Shown piece by piece: positions 7,662 to 16,680 of a stretch of DNA of 57,707 nt. Source of the stretch: an uncultured Anaerolineae bacterium (GTDB lineage: Bacteria; Chloroflexota; Anaerolineae; Anaerolineales; Villigracilaceae); NCBI GenBank assembly GCA_903838415.1, contig CAILYI010000149.1, positions 1 to 57,707 on the forward strand, in the 5' to 3' direction. The stretch's first letter is position 1. Each line of letters starts with the position of its first letter. A program made the translations under genes and the position numbers. The notes under the pieces are model-generated. The model was not told the origin of the DNA, did not search any database, and worked only from the letters and a program-made list of their open reading frames with translations.

Positions 7662-8462
7662 ATGATAATCCGACTCTGTCTCGCAGGCGCAACCGGTTGG
7701 GCAGGTTCTGCCCTTGCCCTGGCTCTCGCCAAAACTCCCGACATCCAGCCAGTCTCAGCAGTTTCTCGTACACATGCCCATCGCAACCTGGGCGAAGTGC
7801 TGGGCGAACCACTGCTCGACTGTCCAATCTACGCAACCACAGAGGATGCCCTGGCGCAGCCCTGCGAGGTGTTCTTTGAATATACCAAACCGGATGTTGC
7901 CAAGTCAAACGTACTGGCGGCCTTGCGGCACGGAGCGCATGTGGTCATCGGGACCTCCGGCCTGACCGACGATGACTATGTCGAAATCGCGGCTGCCGCC
8001 GAGCAATACCAAAGAGGCGTGCTGGCTGTGGGAAATTTTGCTATGACGGTCGTTTTATTGCAAAAATTCGCCGAGTTCGCCGCGCGTTACATCCCCCAGT
8101 GGGAGATTATCGACTATGCCAGCGACAGTAAAAAGGATTCCCCGAGTGGCACCGTGCGGGAACTGGTACACCGCCTGTCGACTGTGCGCCCGTCTGAGTT
8201 GACAGTTCCGCTGGAGAAAACTCAGGGCATTGTCGAGACACGCGGCGCGCGGATGAGTGGCTCCCAGGTGCACTCCATCCGCCTGCCCGGATACGCCATC
8301 TCAGCTGAAATCATCTTTGCCATGCCGGATCAAAAACTCAGCATACGGCATGATTCTGGCAGTAGCGCCCAGCCTTATATCGACGGCGCTCTGCTGGCCA
8401 TCCGCAAAGTCAGCACTTTTACCGGCTTGCGCCGCGGGCTGGATACGGTGTTGGAAATTTAA
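7662..8462 (+). CDS. DapB-like NAD(P)-dependent reductase lacking the catalytic His pair
   Basis: A 266-residue protein with the two-domain layout of 4-hydroxy-tetrahydrodipicolinate reductase: a nucleotide-binding start CLAGATGWAGSAL (about 6-18) and a substrate region with KKDSPSGT (about 157-164). In DapB the segment before this reads E-x-x-E-x-H-H; here it is EIIDYAS, so both histidines are replaced (Ala153, Ser154) while the Lys (157) and PSGT loop are kept. It lies in a catabolic operon with no other lysine genes. A changed reaction, for instance on another cyclic imine or an amine-derived substrate, seems more likely than lysine synthesis. Confidence 0.75.
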   Translation: MIIRLCLAGATGWAGSALALALAKTPDIQPVSAVSRTHAHRNLGEVLGEPLLDCPIYATTEDALAQPCEVFFEYTKPDVAKSNVLAALRHGAHVVIGTSGLTDDDYVEIAAAAEQYQRGVLAVGNFAMTVVLLQKFAEFAARYIPQWEIIDYASDSKKDSPSGTVRELVHRLSTVRPSELTVPLEKTQGIVETRGARMSGSQVHSIRLPGYAISAEIIFAMPDQKLSIRHDSGSSAQPYIDGALLAIRKVSTFTGLRRGLDTVLEI

Positions 8463-8524
8463 TCCGCCAAATCTTGAAATGTGCTATGGTTAAAATGGTC
8501 TCAGGACTGGAATAGGATAATCCG

Positions 8525-9685
8525 GTGAACAAAAATTCAGCTGATGTTGTGATTATTGGTGCAGGCATCGTTGGGGCCTCCGTGGCCTATCATCTGGCGC
8601 TACGGGGTTGTACGGATGTGTTGATTCTGGAGAAGGCCGAAGCCCCGATAACGGGCAGCACGTCCTTTTCTGCTGGTGGGGTGCGGCATGAGTTCGAACG
8701 AGAAGTAAATATCCGCTTATCCAAGTACAGCATCGAGCATCTAAAAAACTTCAATGAAGAAGTAGGTGGGCACGCAGGTTTAAACCTGACCGGATACCTG
8801 TTTTTGATCAACAAGGAAGATGTATGGGCGGAATTCCAGGAGCAGGCGAAATTACAGCGGAGTCTGGGAGTAAAAGTTGAGATGCTTGAACCGCGAGATG
8901 TGCTGCACTATGTGCCTGGCACTCGGCTGGATGATCTCGTTGGGGCAATTTTCGGCGTCGAGGACGGTTTTTGCGATCCTTACGGGATTGCCAGCGGATA
9001 TTTGAAGCGGGCGCGCGAGTTGGGGGTCCGCATCGCGCTTTCCACGGCTGTTACCGGCGCGCAGGTACAGGGAGATCGCTTAATAACAGTCGAAACTTCG
9101 TCCGGGCCGGTGAGCGGAAAGTATGTGGTGAATGCCTGCGGCGCCTGGTCTGGACAGGTCGCCTCGCTCTTTGGGGTCGATCTGCCGGTGCTGCCCTACC
9201 GTCGTAACGCATATATGACAGAAAACTTCCCTCAATTCCCCAATCCGATCCCTTTGACTTTCGATGTGGAGTCCGGGTTCTGGATGCGCAAGGAACACGA
9301 CCGTGTTCTTTTTGGCATGGTAAACCCTGCCGAAACCCCCAGAGTCAACCTGAACGTAGATTGGGACTGGATGCCCGAAGTGCTGGAGGCGGGAATCTAC
9401 CGATTTCCCCTGCTTGGAGAAACCCGTCTGGCAAAAAAGCAATGCTGGGCCGGTCTTTATGAAATATCACCGGATCACATGCCGATTCTTGGCCGCCATC
9501 CGGAGATGCCCAATTACCTGGACGCCAGCGGTTTCAGCGGTCATGGGGTGATGCACTCCCCAGCCACCGGGATGTTGATCGCCGAAGAAATATTGGATGG
9601 ACGCGCCCACAGCATCAATATCGATGAATTGCGAATTACCCGGTTCCGGGATATGTCGCTCCAAAAAGAAGCGAATATCTATTAA
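8525..9685 (+). CDS. FAD-dependent amine/D-amino-acid oxidoreductase (DAO family)
   Basis: A 386-residue protein starting with a dinucleotide-binding motif VVIIGAGIVGASVAYHLA (about 8-25), and the family end GFSGHGVMHSPATGMLIAEEI near residues 338-358. It resembles sarcosine oxidase beta, glycine oxidase and D-amino-acid dehydrogenase proteins. It would oxidise an amine or amino acid to an imine or 2-oxoacid. The start is GTG at 8525 with AGGA at about 8513. Position right after the oxidoreductase genes fits supplying a 2-oxoacid to them; this is inference. Confidence 0.85.
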   Translation: MNKNSADVVIIGAGIVGASVAYHLALRGCTDVLILEKAEAPITGSTSFSAGGVRHEFEREVNIRLSKYSIEHLKNFNEEVGGHAGLNLTGYLFLINKEDVWAEFQEQAKLQRSLGVKVEMLEPRDVLHYVPGTRLDDLVGAIFGVEDGFCDPYGIASGYLKRARELGVRIALSTAVTGAQVQGDRLITVETSSGPVSGKYVVNACGAWSGQVASLFGVDLPVLPYRRNAYMTENFPQFPNPIPLTFDVESGFWMRKEHDRVLFGMVNPAETPRVNLNVDWDWMPEVLEAGIYRFPLLGETRLAKKQCWAGLYEISPDHMPILGRHPEMPNYLDASGFSGHGVMHSPATGMLIAEEILDGRAHSINIDELRITRFRDMSLQKEANIY

Positions 9686-9740
9686 TATAGGATGTGTCGC
9701 CTGTATGGTACCGAAAATAAGTCAACCCAAGGAGAACTTT

Positions 9741-11909
9741 ATGGTCTTGTCTATTGAAAAAATGAAGGTAGCTCACAAACTGCTGGGCGAATATGCCTAC
9801 GCACTAAAACCCATCGAGCGTGGATATGCCAACCGCACGCTCCGCATCAACCTGACAGATAACACTTTTACCGAGAAACCGGTCACGCAGCAGATGAAGG
9901 AAATCTTTACCGGCGGACGTGGTTTTGCGCTGAAATTGCTCTGGGATGCGGTCACGCCCGAAACCAAATGGGACAGCCCCGAGAACGAACTGGTCTTCGC
10001 CAATGGGCCGATCTGTGGCATCACCGCTTATCCCGGCTCGGGCAAAGCCACGATTGTCACGATTGGGCCGCTGACCGAAAATGTAATTGACTCCAACGTG
10101 GGCGGTTATTTCTCGCCTTTCCTGAAATTTTCCGGGTTCGATGCGCTCGAGATTACGGGCAAAGCAGCCGAGGATGTGATCATCTTCATTGATGGCGATA
10201 CAGGCCAGGTTTCCATCGAATCCGCCCCGCTCGAAGGGGTTGATTCACACTTGTTGGGCAACATCCTGACTGAAATGTACAGCGAAGGTGATGAAAAAAC
10301 CAGGCGTAACATCTCGGTGCTGTCTGCCGGGCAGGCCGCCGAGCATATCCGCTATGCGCTGATCAACTCCACCTGGTACGATGTGCGCCGCAACGAGATC
10401 CGACTCAAACAGGCCGGGCGCGGCGGAGTGGGGCGCGTCTTTCGTGACAAAAAAATCAAGGGGATCGTGGTCAAGTTCAGCGGCATGAAAGGCGATTTGA
10501 ACGGTGTGGCTGACATGGCGCTCATCCGTAAGGCTGGGGCTCGCATTAACAAAGAGATTGCCGACCTGGATGGCTCACAGAACAATATGCGCAAGGTCGG
10601 CACGGCCAACATCGTCGGGATCATGGATCACTTCGACCTACTGCCTGTCCACAACTTCCGCTATGGCTCGCATCCCGATACACACAAGATCGACTCGCAT
10701 GTCTGGATGGAGAGCTTTACCCAGGGCGTGCCGGATGGCTGTTGGCTGGGATGCACCATGTCCTGCTCGCATGGCGTGGACAAATTCCCGCTCCAAACCG
10801 GTCCCTATGCCGGTCAATGCGTCCTGGTGGATGGGCCAGAGTATGAGAATGCCGCCGGGCTGGGCGCAAATATCGGCAACTTCGATCCGCAGAAATTGCT
10901 TGAGCTCAATTTCTACTGCGATACCTATGGCGTGGACAGCATTTCGTTTGCCAACTGCGTGGCCTTTGCGATGGAGTGCTATGAAGAAGGGCAGATCACG
11001 AAAGAAAACACCGGAGCCCTGGAGCTGAATTTTGGCAACGGCGCTGCCGCGCTGGAACTGCTGCACCAGATGGCCAGGGGATCCGGCTTCGGCGTCATCG
11101 TGGGGCAGGGCGTGCGCTACATGAAGAAATACTTCATCGAGAACTTCGGCGCGGATGCGGGCTTCCTGCAGGATATCGGCATGGAGATCAAGGGCATGGA
11201 GATCTCCGAATACGGAACCAAGGAATCCCTTGCCCAGCAGGGTGGCTTTGGGCTGGCGACCAAGGGCCCACAGCATGACGAAGCCTGGTTGATATTCATG
11301 GATCAGATCCAGAACCTGCTGCCGACCTTCGAAGCTAAGGCTGAAGCGCTGCATTATTTCCCGATGTGGCGCACCTGGTTCAGCCTGCATGGACTGTGTA
11401 AACTGCCCTGGAACGACATCTCTCCCGCCAACAACAAGCAAACCAAAGAACCCGCCAAGGTGGAAGAGCATGTGGAAAATTACACCTGGATCCACGAAGG
11501 CGTGACCGGTATCCCGACCACCGTTGAGACTCTGCTCCAGCAGTCCGAGCGCGTCTACAACTTCCAAAAGGTTTTCACCATGCGCATGGGACGTGTTGGC
11601 CGCCAGCACGATTATCCGCCCTACCGCGCGATGGGCCCGGTGACTGTGGTGGAGTACGAATCCCGCCAGGAGCGTTACGATGAACAATTGCAGCGCCTGG
11701 TGGAAATCGACCCGGCGAATATGTCCACCGAAGAGAAAATGAAAGCGCTGCGCGATTACCGCAAAGCTCAGTATGAATATCTGCTGGATGCGGTCTACAA
11801 GCGCCGTGGCTGGGATGGGAACAGCATCCCCACCCCGGAGAAGTTGAAAGAGTTGCGAATCGATTCCCCCGAATTGCTTGAAGTAGTCGCTTGGGCGCAG
11901 GCGCAGTAA
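9741..11909 (+). CDS. Aldehyde ferredoxin oxidoreductase (tungsten/molybdopterin type)
   Basis: A 722-residue AOR-family enzyme, about 100 residues longer than the classic form; the C-terminal part after about 600 has an extra helical stretch. The N-terminal domain (about 25-220) shows the family pattern with TGGRGFALKLLWD and GKATIVTIGPLTENV. Cluster cysteines are C334, C338 and C342 (CWLGCTMSC, one residue longer than the classic CxxCxxxC) and C553 in HGLCKLPW. It would oxidise an aldehyde to the acid with ferredoxin, or act in the BamB-like branch of the family. Start chosen by AAGGAG at 9729-9734. It ends the rightward operon and shares a ferredoxin partner with the 2-oxoacid oxidoreductase. 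Confidence 0.9.
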   Translation: MVLSIEKMKVAHKLLGEYAYALKPIERGYANRTLRINLTDNTFTEKPVTQQMKEIFTGGRGFALKLLWDAVTPETKWDSPENELVFANGPICGITAYPGSGKATIVTIGPLTENVIDSNVGGYFSPFLKFSGFDALEITGKAAEDVIIFIDGDTGQVSIESAPLEGVDSHLLGNILTEMYSEGDEKTRRNISVLSAGQAAEHIRYALINSTWYDVRRNEIRLKQAGRGGVGRVFRDKKIKGIVVKFSGMKGDLNGVADMALIRKAGARINKEIADLDGSQNNMRKVGTANIVGIMDHFDLLPVHNFRYGSHPDTHKIDSHVWMESFTQGVPDGCWLGCTMSCSHGVDKFPLQTGPYAGQCVLVDGPEYENAAGLGANIGNFDPQKLLELNFYCDTYGVDSISFANCVAFAMECYEEGQITKENTGALELNFGNGAAALELLHQMARGSGFGVIVGQGVRYMKKYFIENFGADAGFLQDIGMEIKGMEISEYGTKESLAQQGGFGLATKGPQHDEAWLIFMDQIQNLLPTFEAKAEALHYFPMWRTWFSLHGLCKLPWNDISPANNKQTKEPAKVEEHVENYTWIHEGVTGIPTTVETLLQQSERVYNFQKVFTMRMGRVGRQHDYPPYRAMGPVTVVEYESRQERYDEQLQRLVEIDPANMSTEEKMKALRDYRKAQYEYLLDAVYKRRGWDGNSIPTPEKLKELRIDSPELLEVVAWAQAQ

Positions 11910-12263
11910 TATATTTACTGTGAAAAATGGTTACCGCAGTCTCTATTTTTTAACGAACACGAGATAAAGTGGTGATTACCGCTGCCGTTTCGTAAATACT
12001 ATGATCGATTAAAAAGTTCCTCGATACCTGATTTTGTGATTTTGAAGAAAATGGTCTGGTGTTTGGATGGAGCCGATCATAGCGGTATGGATAACCAGGC
12101 TCGTCGTCTTGGATATAATGGGGGGATGACAGTGCAAGGAATCGACCTGAACTGCTATCTGGCGCGGGAGCTTTAGGCTATGGACTAAAGCTCCCGCCGA
12201 AAAATCACGATGGCATAGAAGCGGCTGTTTCCTTTTTTTATCCCTGCTATAAGGAAACACAAA
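11910..12263. other. Intergenic region, about 350 bases
   Basis: No gene is supported here. It holds a long perfect hairpin (listed separately) and an isolated TATAAT at 12114-12119 without a matching -35. The last 15 bases contain the AAGGAA ribosome site (12251-12256) of the GH31 gene. Confidence 0.5.
12164..12197. repeat. Perfect 13-bp inverted repeat, loop of 8
   Basis: GCGGGAGCTTTAG (12164-12176) pairs perfectly with CTAAAGCTCCCGC (12185-12197) around an 8-base loop. No T tract follows on either strand, so a simple intrinsic terminator is doubtful. It could be an mRNA-stabilising or REP-like element between the AOR and GH31 genes. Confidence 0.7.
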
Positions 12264-14585
12264 ATGAAATTTACAGATGGATACTGGTTAATGCGCAAAG
12301 GCATGACACCTCATTTCCCAGCCCAGGTTTACGAAGTCAATGTAGAACCGGGCGCCATGACAGTTTTTGCCCCAACCACAAAAATTCATGAACGTGGCGA
12401 TACGCTTGGACCGCCAGCGCTCACCATCCGTTTTTCAACGCCAATGGAAAATGTCATTCGCGTGCAGATGGTTCATCACAAAGGCGGACTTGCGCGGAAA
12501 CCAGAATTTACCGTGAACGAACAACTCCATCCGCAGCCGGTCATTTTGGACGATGAGCAGTGTGCCACCCTGACAAGTGGCGCGTTAAGTGTGCGCGTTC
12601 AGAAAGGCGAAAAATGGCTGGTGGAGTACAAGGCGGGTGAGCATGTCCTTACCTCCAGCGTCTGGCGCGGTATGGGTTTTGTGGATACGCCCGAGGGGCG
12701 TTTCATCCACGAGCAATTGAATATCGGTGTGGGGGAGTGTATCTATGGGATGGGGGAACGCTTCTCGGCTTTTGTCAAAAACGGCCAGGTGGTTGATATT
12801 TGGAACGAGGATGGCGGCACCAGCAGCGAGCAAGCTTATAAAAACATCCCGTTTTATTTAACGAACCGCGGCTACGGGGTATTTGTCAACCATCCGGAAA
12901 AAGTCTCGTTTGAAGTGGCCTCCGAAAAAGTCGAGCGGGTGCAGTTTAGCGTCCCCGGCGAAACGCTTGAATATTACATTATTTATGGCCCCACGCCCAA
13001 GGAAGTGCTTAATCGCTATACCACGCTGACTGGCCGCCCGGCCTTGCCTCCGGCCTGGTCGTTCGGGTTGTGGCTTTCTACCTCGTTTACCACCAATTAC
13101 GATGAAGAAACCGTGACAGGTTTCATCCGTGATATGGCTACCTGCGGCATCCCGCTGCATGTCTTTCATTTCGACTGTTTCTGGATGAAAGAATTCCGAT
13201 GGTGTGATTTCACCTGGGATGAACGTTGTTTCCCCGACCCGCAAGGCATGCTCAAGCGCCTGAAGGAGCATGGCCTGCATATCTGTGTCTGGATCAACTC
13301 CTATATTGGCGAACGTTCCAGCTTGTTCGATGAAGCTGCCGCGGCAGGTTATTTGCTCAAAAGAACTGATGGCTCCGTTTGGCAGTGGGATATGTGGCAA
13401 ACCGGCATGGGCCTGGTGGATTTCTCCAATCCGGCAGCCTGCAAATGGTTCCAGTCCAAATTGCGCCCTCTGCTTGAAATGGGGGTCGATACCTTCAAAA
13501 CTGATTTTGGCGAGCGGATTCCTACCGATGACGTGGTCTATTATGACGGCTCCGACCCGCTGAAAATGCACAACTATTACACCTACCTGTACAACAAAAC
13601 CGTCTTTGATTTGCTTAAGGAAGTCCGCGGGGAAGGCGACGCTGTGGTTTTTGCCCGCTCTGCAACCGTTGGCGGACAGCAGTTCCCCGTCCACTGGGGC
13701 GGCGATTGCACCGCAACCTTTGAATCAATGGCTGAAAGCCTGCGTGGCGGTTTATCGCTGGGCTTGTCGGGATTTGGTTTCTGGAGCCACGATATGGGCG
13801 GTTTTGAGCAGACTGCCTCGGCGGATGTCTACAAGCGCTGGGTGGCTTTTGGCCTGCTTTCCTCGCACAGCCGCCTGCATGGCAGTTCATCGTACCGTGT
13901 ACCGTGGGTTTACGATGAAGAAGCTGTGGATGTGCTGGCCGAATTCACCAAACTCAAATGCAGCCTGATGCCATATCTCTACAATGCTGCGCGCCAGGCG
14001 CACGAAAACGGCGCCCCGATGCTGCGTGCCATGCTGTTAGAGTTTCCCGATGACCCCGGCTGTGACTATCTCGATCAGCAATACATGCTTGGCGATTCCC
14101 TGTTGGTCGCGCCGGTCCTAAATTATGAGGGAATCGTCAACTACTACGTCCCTGCCGGGCGCTGGACCAGCTTGCTGAATGGGAAAGTAGTGGAAGGTCC
14201 GCGTTGGGCGCGGGAAACCCATGACTTTTTGAGCCTGCCATTGCTGGCGCGTCCGAATTCGGTCATCCCGGTTGGAAACCGTACTGACCGCCCTGACTAC
14301 GATTTCAGCGACGATCTTACCTTGCGGGTTTATCAGCTCGAGAGCGGAAAAAGCGTGCGAGTGGAGATACCGTCCTTAATTGGGAAGATCGAAACGTTCT
14401 TCAATGTCAGTCGTGATGAAAATGTTATCCGCGTCTGGCGGGAGGGGCCGCCCAAAGCCTGGAAGGTTTACCTGGTCAATCTTCATGCGGTAAAATCAAG
14501 CGCTCAAACGAAATCAACTCCCGAAGGAACCCTGGTTACGCCGGAAAAGACAGAAAATTCCGTCGAAATCACCATCTTGTCTTGA
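12264..14585 (+). CDS. GH31 alpha-xylosidase-like glycoside hydrolase
   Basis: A 773-residue enzyme close in layout and length to E. coli YicI. N-terminal beta-sandwich (about 1-250), then the catalytic barrel. The nucleophile is Asp414 in KTDFGER and the acid/base Asp481 in HWGGDC, nearly the numbering of YicI (416, 482). The HFDCFWMKEFRWCDFTWD segment (about 302-319) also follows YicI. It would release alpha-xylosyl, less likely alpha-glucosyl, residues from xyloglucan-type oligosaccharides in the cytoplasm; no signal peptide is seen. The GH42 gene follows within about 20 bases, so both act on the same diet. Confidence 0.92.
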   Translation: MKFTDGYWLMRKGMTPHFPAQVYEVNVEPGAMTVFAPTTKIHERGDTLGPPALTIRFSTPMENVIRVQMVHHKGGLARKPEFTVNEQLHPQPVILDDEQCATLTSGALSVRVQKGEKWLVEYKAGEHVLTSSVWRGMGFVDTPEGRFIHEQLNIGVGECIYGMGERFSAFVKNGQVVDIWNEDGGTSSEQAYKNIPFYLTNRGYGVFVNHPEKVSFEVASEKVERVQFSVPGETLEYYIIYGPTPKEVLNRYTTLTGRPALPPAWSFGLWLSTSFTTNYDEETVTGFIRDMATCGIPLHVFHFDCFWMKEFRWCDFTWDERCFPDPQGMLKRLKEHGLHICVWINSYIGERSSLFDEAAAAGYLLKRTDGSVWQWDMWQTGMGLVDFSNPAACKWFQSKLRPLLEMGVDTFKTDFGERIPTDDVVYYDGSDPLKMHNYYTYLYNKTVFDLLKEVRGEGDAVVFARSATVGGQQFPVHWGGDCTATFESMAESLRGGLSLGLSGFGFWSHDMGGFEQTASADVYKRWVAFGLLSSHSRLHGSSSYRVPWVYDEEAVDVLAEFTKLKCSLMPYLYNAARQAHENGAPMLRAMLLEFPDDPGCDYLDQQYMLGDSLLVAPVLNYEGIVNYYVPAGRWTSLLNGKVVEGPRWARETHDFLSLPLLARPNSVIPVGNRTDRPDYDFSDDLTLRVYQLESGKSVRVEIPSLIGKIETFFNVSRDENVIRVWREGPPKAWKVYLVNLHAVKSSAQTKSTPEGTLVTPEKTENSVEITILS

Positions 14586-14602
14586 TTGGATCTGTGACTA
14601 CC

Positions 14603-16579
14603 ATGCAAAAACTACAATTTGGCGTCGCCTATTATCCCGAACATTGGCCGCAGGAACGCTGGGCCGAAGATATTCGTCTGATGCAAGCTGCCCATGTGAC
14701 CGTGGCCCGCCTCGGCGAGTTTGCCTGGTCCAGCATGGAACCAGTGGAAGGCCAGTTCAACTTTGCTTGGCTCGAAAAAGCGATTGAGATGCTGGCCGAG
14801 GCTGGCATCGCCACTGTTTTGGGCACGCCTACCGCTGCTCCGCCCGCCTGGTTGGCGCAAAAATATCCTACCACCCTGGCGACCGAGGAAACTGGCCGCC
14901 AGGCGCAGTTTGGCAACCGCTGTCACTACTGTGTCAACTCGCCGGAGTTCCACACTGCCAGCCGGCGCATTGTGCAAGCCATGGCCGCGCGTTTTGGAAG
15001 TTCGCCGCACGTAATTGGCTGGCAGTTGGATAACGAATACAACCGCGTCTGCTACTGCGATCACTGTCGCGCCGAATTTCAGGCTTTTTTGCGTGAACGA
15101 TACGGCACGCTCGATGAACTGAACCGGCACTGGTCCACAGCCTATTGGAGCCAGAGTTATTCTGACTGGGCGCAAATCCCCATCCCGATTGGCCCGCATA
15201 ACCCGGGGCTGATGCTGGTCTTCCGACATTTTGTTACCCGTTCTTATCAGAATTTTCAGCAGGCGCAATTGGATGAATTGCGCCCGCACCTGCCCCCGTC
15301 CGTCTGGGTGACGCACAACTTTATGGGCTGGTTCGGCGCTTTTGACCATTACACCCTGACCCGTGACATCGATTTTGCATCCTGGGATTGGTACATCGGG
15401 ACGGGGCATATCGACTACCTGACCACCGGCGCCATCCACGACCTGACGCGGGGCTTCAAGCAAAAGAATTTCTGGCTGATGGAAACCCAGCCGGGAAATG
15501 TCAACTGGTCCAAAACAAACAATGTGCTCAACCGGGGCGAAGCGCGCGCCATGGCCTGGCACGCTGTGGCGCATGGCGCGGATGCCCTGCTGTACTGGCA
15601 GTGGCGTTCAGCGCTGGGTGGGCAGGAACAATATCATGGTTCGCTGATTGACCAATCGGGGCGCCAGCGTCCATTTTTTGACGAGGCCAAACGCATCGGG
15701 CAGGAATTTGCCCAGGTTGCCGATTTACTTTTCGGATCGATCATCCAGAGCAAAGTGGCCTTGCTGAACTGTTACGACAGCCGCTGGTCGCTCGAATTCC
15801 AGCGTCACAACAGCGAATTCGATTATGTCCGTCATTTGACGCATTGGTATCGTGCTTTGGCTGCCCGCAATCTGAATGTGGATGTGATTTCAGCCGATGC
15901 AGCGCTGGATCAGTATGAACTGGTCATTGCGCCCGCCCTATTGGTCCTGGACGAGGCCCGCGCTGAAAAGCTAAAGGCGTTTGTACAGCGCGGTGGGCGG
16001 CTGGTGCTCACGGTGCGGACCGGTATGAAAGACCGGCATAACGCCCTGTTGCCCCAACGCCAGCCTGGCACACTAGCTGAACTGGCCGGTGTGGAAGTGG
16101 TCGATTATTATTCGCTGCTTGAGCCTGTGCCCGTTGCGGGCGAGTTATTTCAGGGCACCTCACAATTATGGGCCGAGCGCCTGCAGATTTTGGATGGGCA
16201 ATCCCCGGTTGTTTTGGCGTGTTTTGGCGCCAGCAATGGCTGGCTGGATGATCAGGTGGCAATTGCGCTCAATCCATACGGGAATGGTTTTGTTTACACG
16301 GTGGGTGCGTATCTCGATGTGGCCAGTCAGCAGGCTTTAACCGATCAAATTCTCAACGATGCCAGACTGGAGATGTTTGAAACCCCACCCGGAATTGAAG
16401 TGCGCCCCCGTACCCTGGTCAATGGGGAACCGGTTTATTTCATTATTAATCACACCCGGTTGCCGCAGACAGTTTCTTTGCCCTGGGCCGCCTTTGACCA
16501 CCTGACCGGGAAAATCAGCGCTGGCGAAATGGAATTCGCTGGTTATGCAGTGGCTATAGTGACTCGTCAAAAAGATTGA
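14603..16579 (+). CDS. GH42 beta-galactosidase
   Basis: A 658-residue GH42 enzyme. The acid/base Glu145 lies in GWQLDNEYN and the nucleophile Glu294 in WLMETQPGN. Cys107, Cys150, Cys152 and Cys155 match the zinc site of the family. After the barrel come the trimerisation domain (about 395-590) and a small C-terminal beta domain. ATG at 14603 was chosen; a TTG at 14582 would overlap the GH31 stop but has no ribosome site, though that of 14603 is also weak. It removes terminal beta-galactose from oligosaccharides, fitting the GH31 partner upstream. Confidence 0.93.
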   Translation: MQKLQFGVAYYPEHWPQERWAEDIRLMQAAHVTVARLGEFAWSSMEPVEGQFNFAWLEKAIEMLAEAGIATVLGTPTAAPPAWLAQKYPTTLATEETGRQAQFGNRCHYCVNSPEFHTASRRIVQAMAARFGSSPHVIGWQLDNEYNRVCYCDHCRAEFQAFLRERYGTLDELNRHWSTAYWSQSYSDWAQIPIPIGPHNPGLMLVFRHFVTRSYQNFQQAQLDELRPHLPPSVWVTHNFMGWFGAFDHYTLTRDIDFASWDWYIGTGHIDYLTTGAIHDLTRGFKQKNFWLMETQPGNVNWSKTNNVLNRGEARAMAWHAVAHGADALLYWQWRSALGGQEQYHGSLIDQSGRQRPFFDEAKRIGQEFAQVADLLFGSIIQSKVALLNCYDSRWSLEFQRHNSEFDYVRHLTHWYRALAARNLNVDVISADAALDQYELVIAPALLVLDEARAEKLKAFVQRGGRLVLTVRTGMKDRHNALLPQRQPGTLAELAGVEVVDYYSLLEPVPVAGELFQGTSQLWAERLQILDGQSPVVLACFGASNGWLDDQVAIALNPYGNGFVYTVGAYLDVASQQALTDQILNDARLEMFETPPGIEVRPRTLVNGEPVYFIINHTRLPQTVSLPWAAFDHLTGKISAGEMEFAGYAVAIVTRQKD

Positions 16580-16680
16580 GCAACGAAGTTTAGCAGGAAC
16601 AGACCCATCCAGGAACGCGGTGGAATCGATCAACCGCAGCCGTGAAACGATGAACTCTCTGAACATACAAGGAAAAAATC

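Noticed and set aside
12114..12119. TATAAT as promoter of the GH31 gene
   Set aside because: No -35 sequence at 16 to 18 bases; an isolated hexamer is weak evidence.
12009..12260. 83-codon open frame on the minus strand
   Set aside because: It runs through the 13-bp hairpin and has no supporting signal.
14582..14602. TTG start for the GH42 gene
   Set aside because: No ribosome site; the ATG at 14603 matches the family start.
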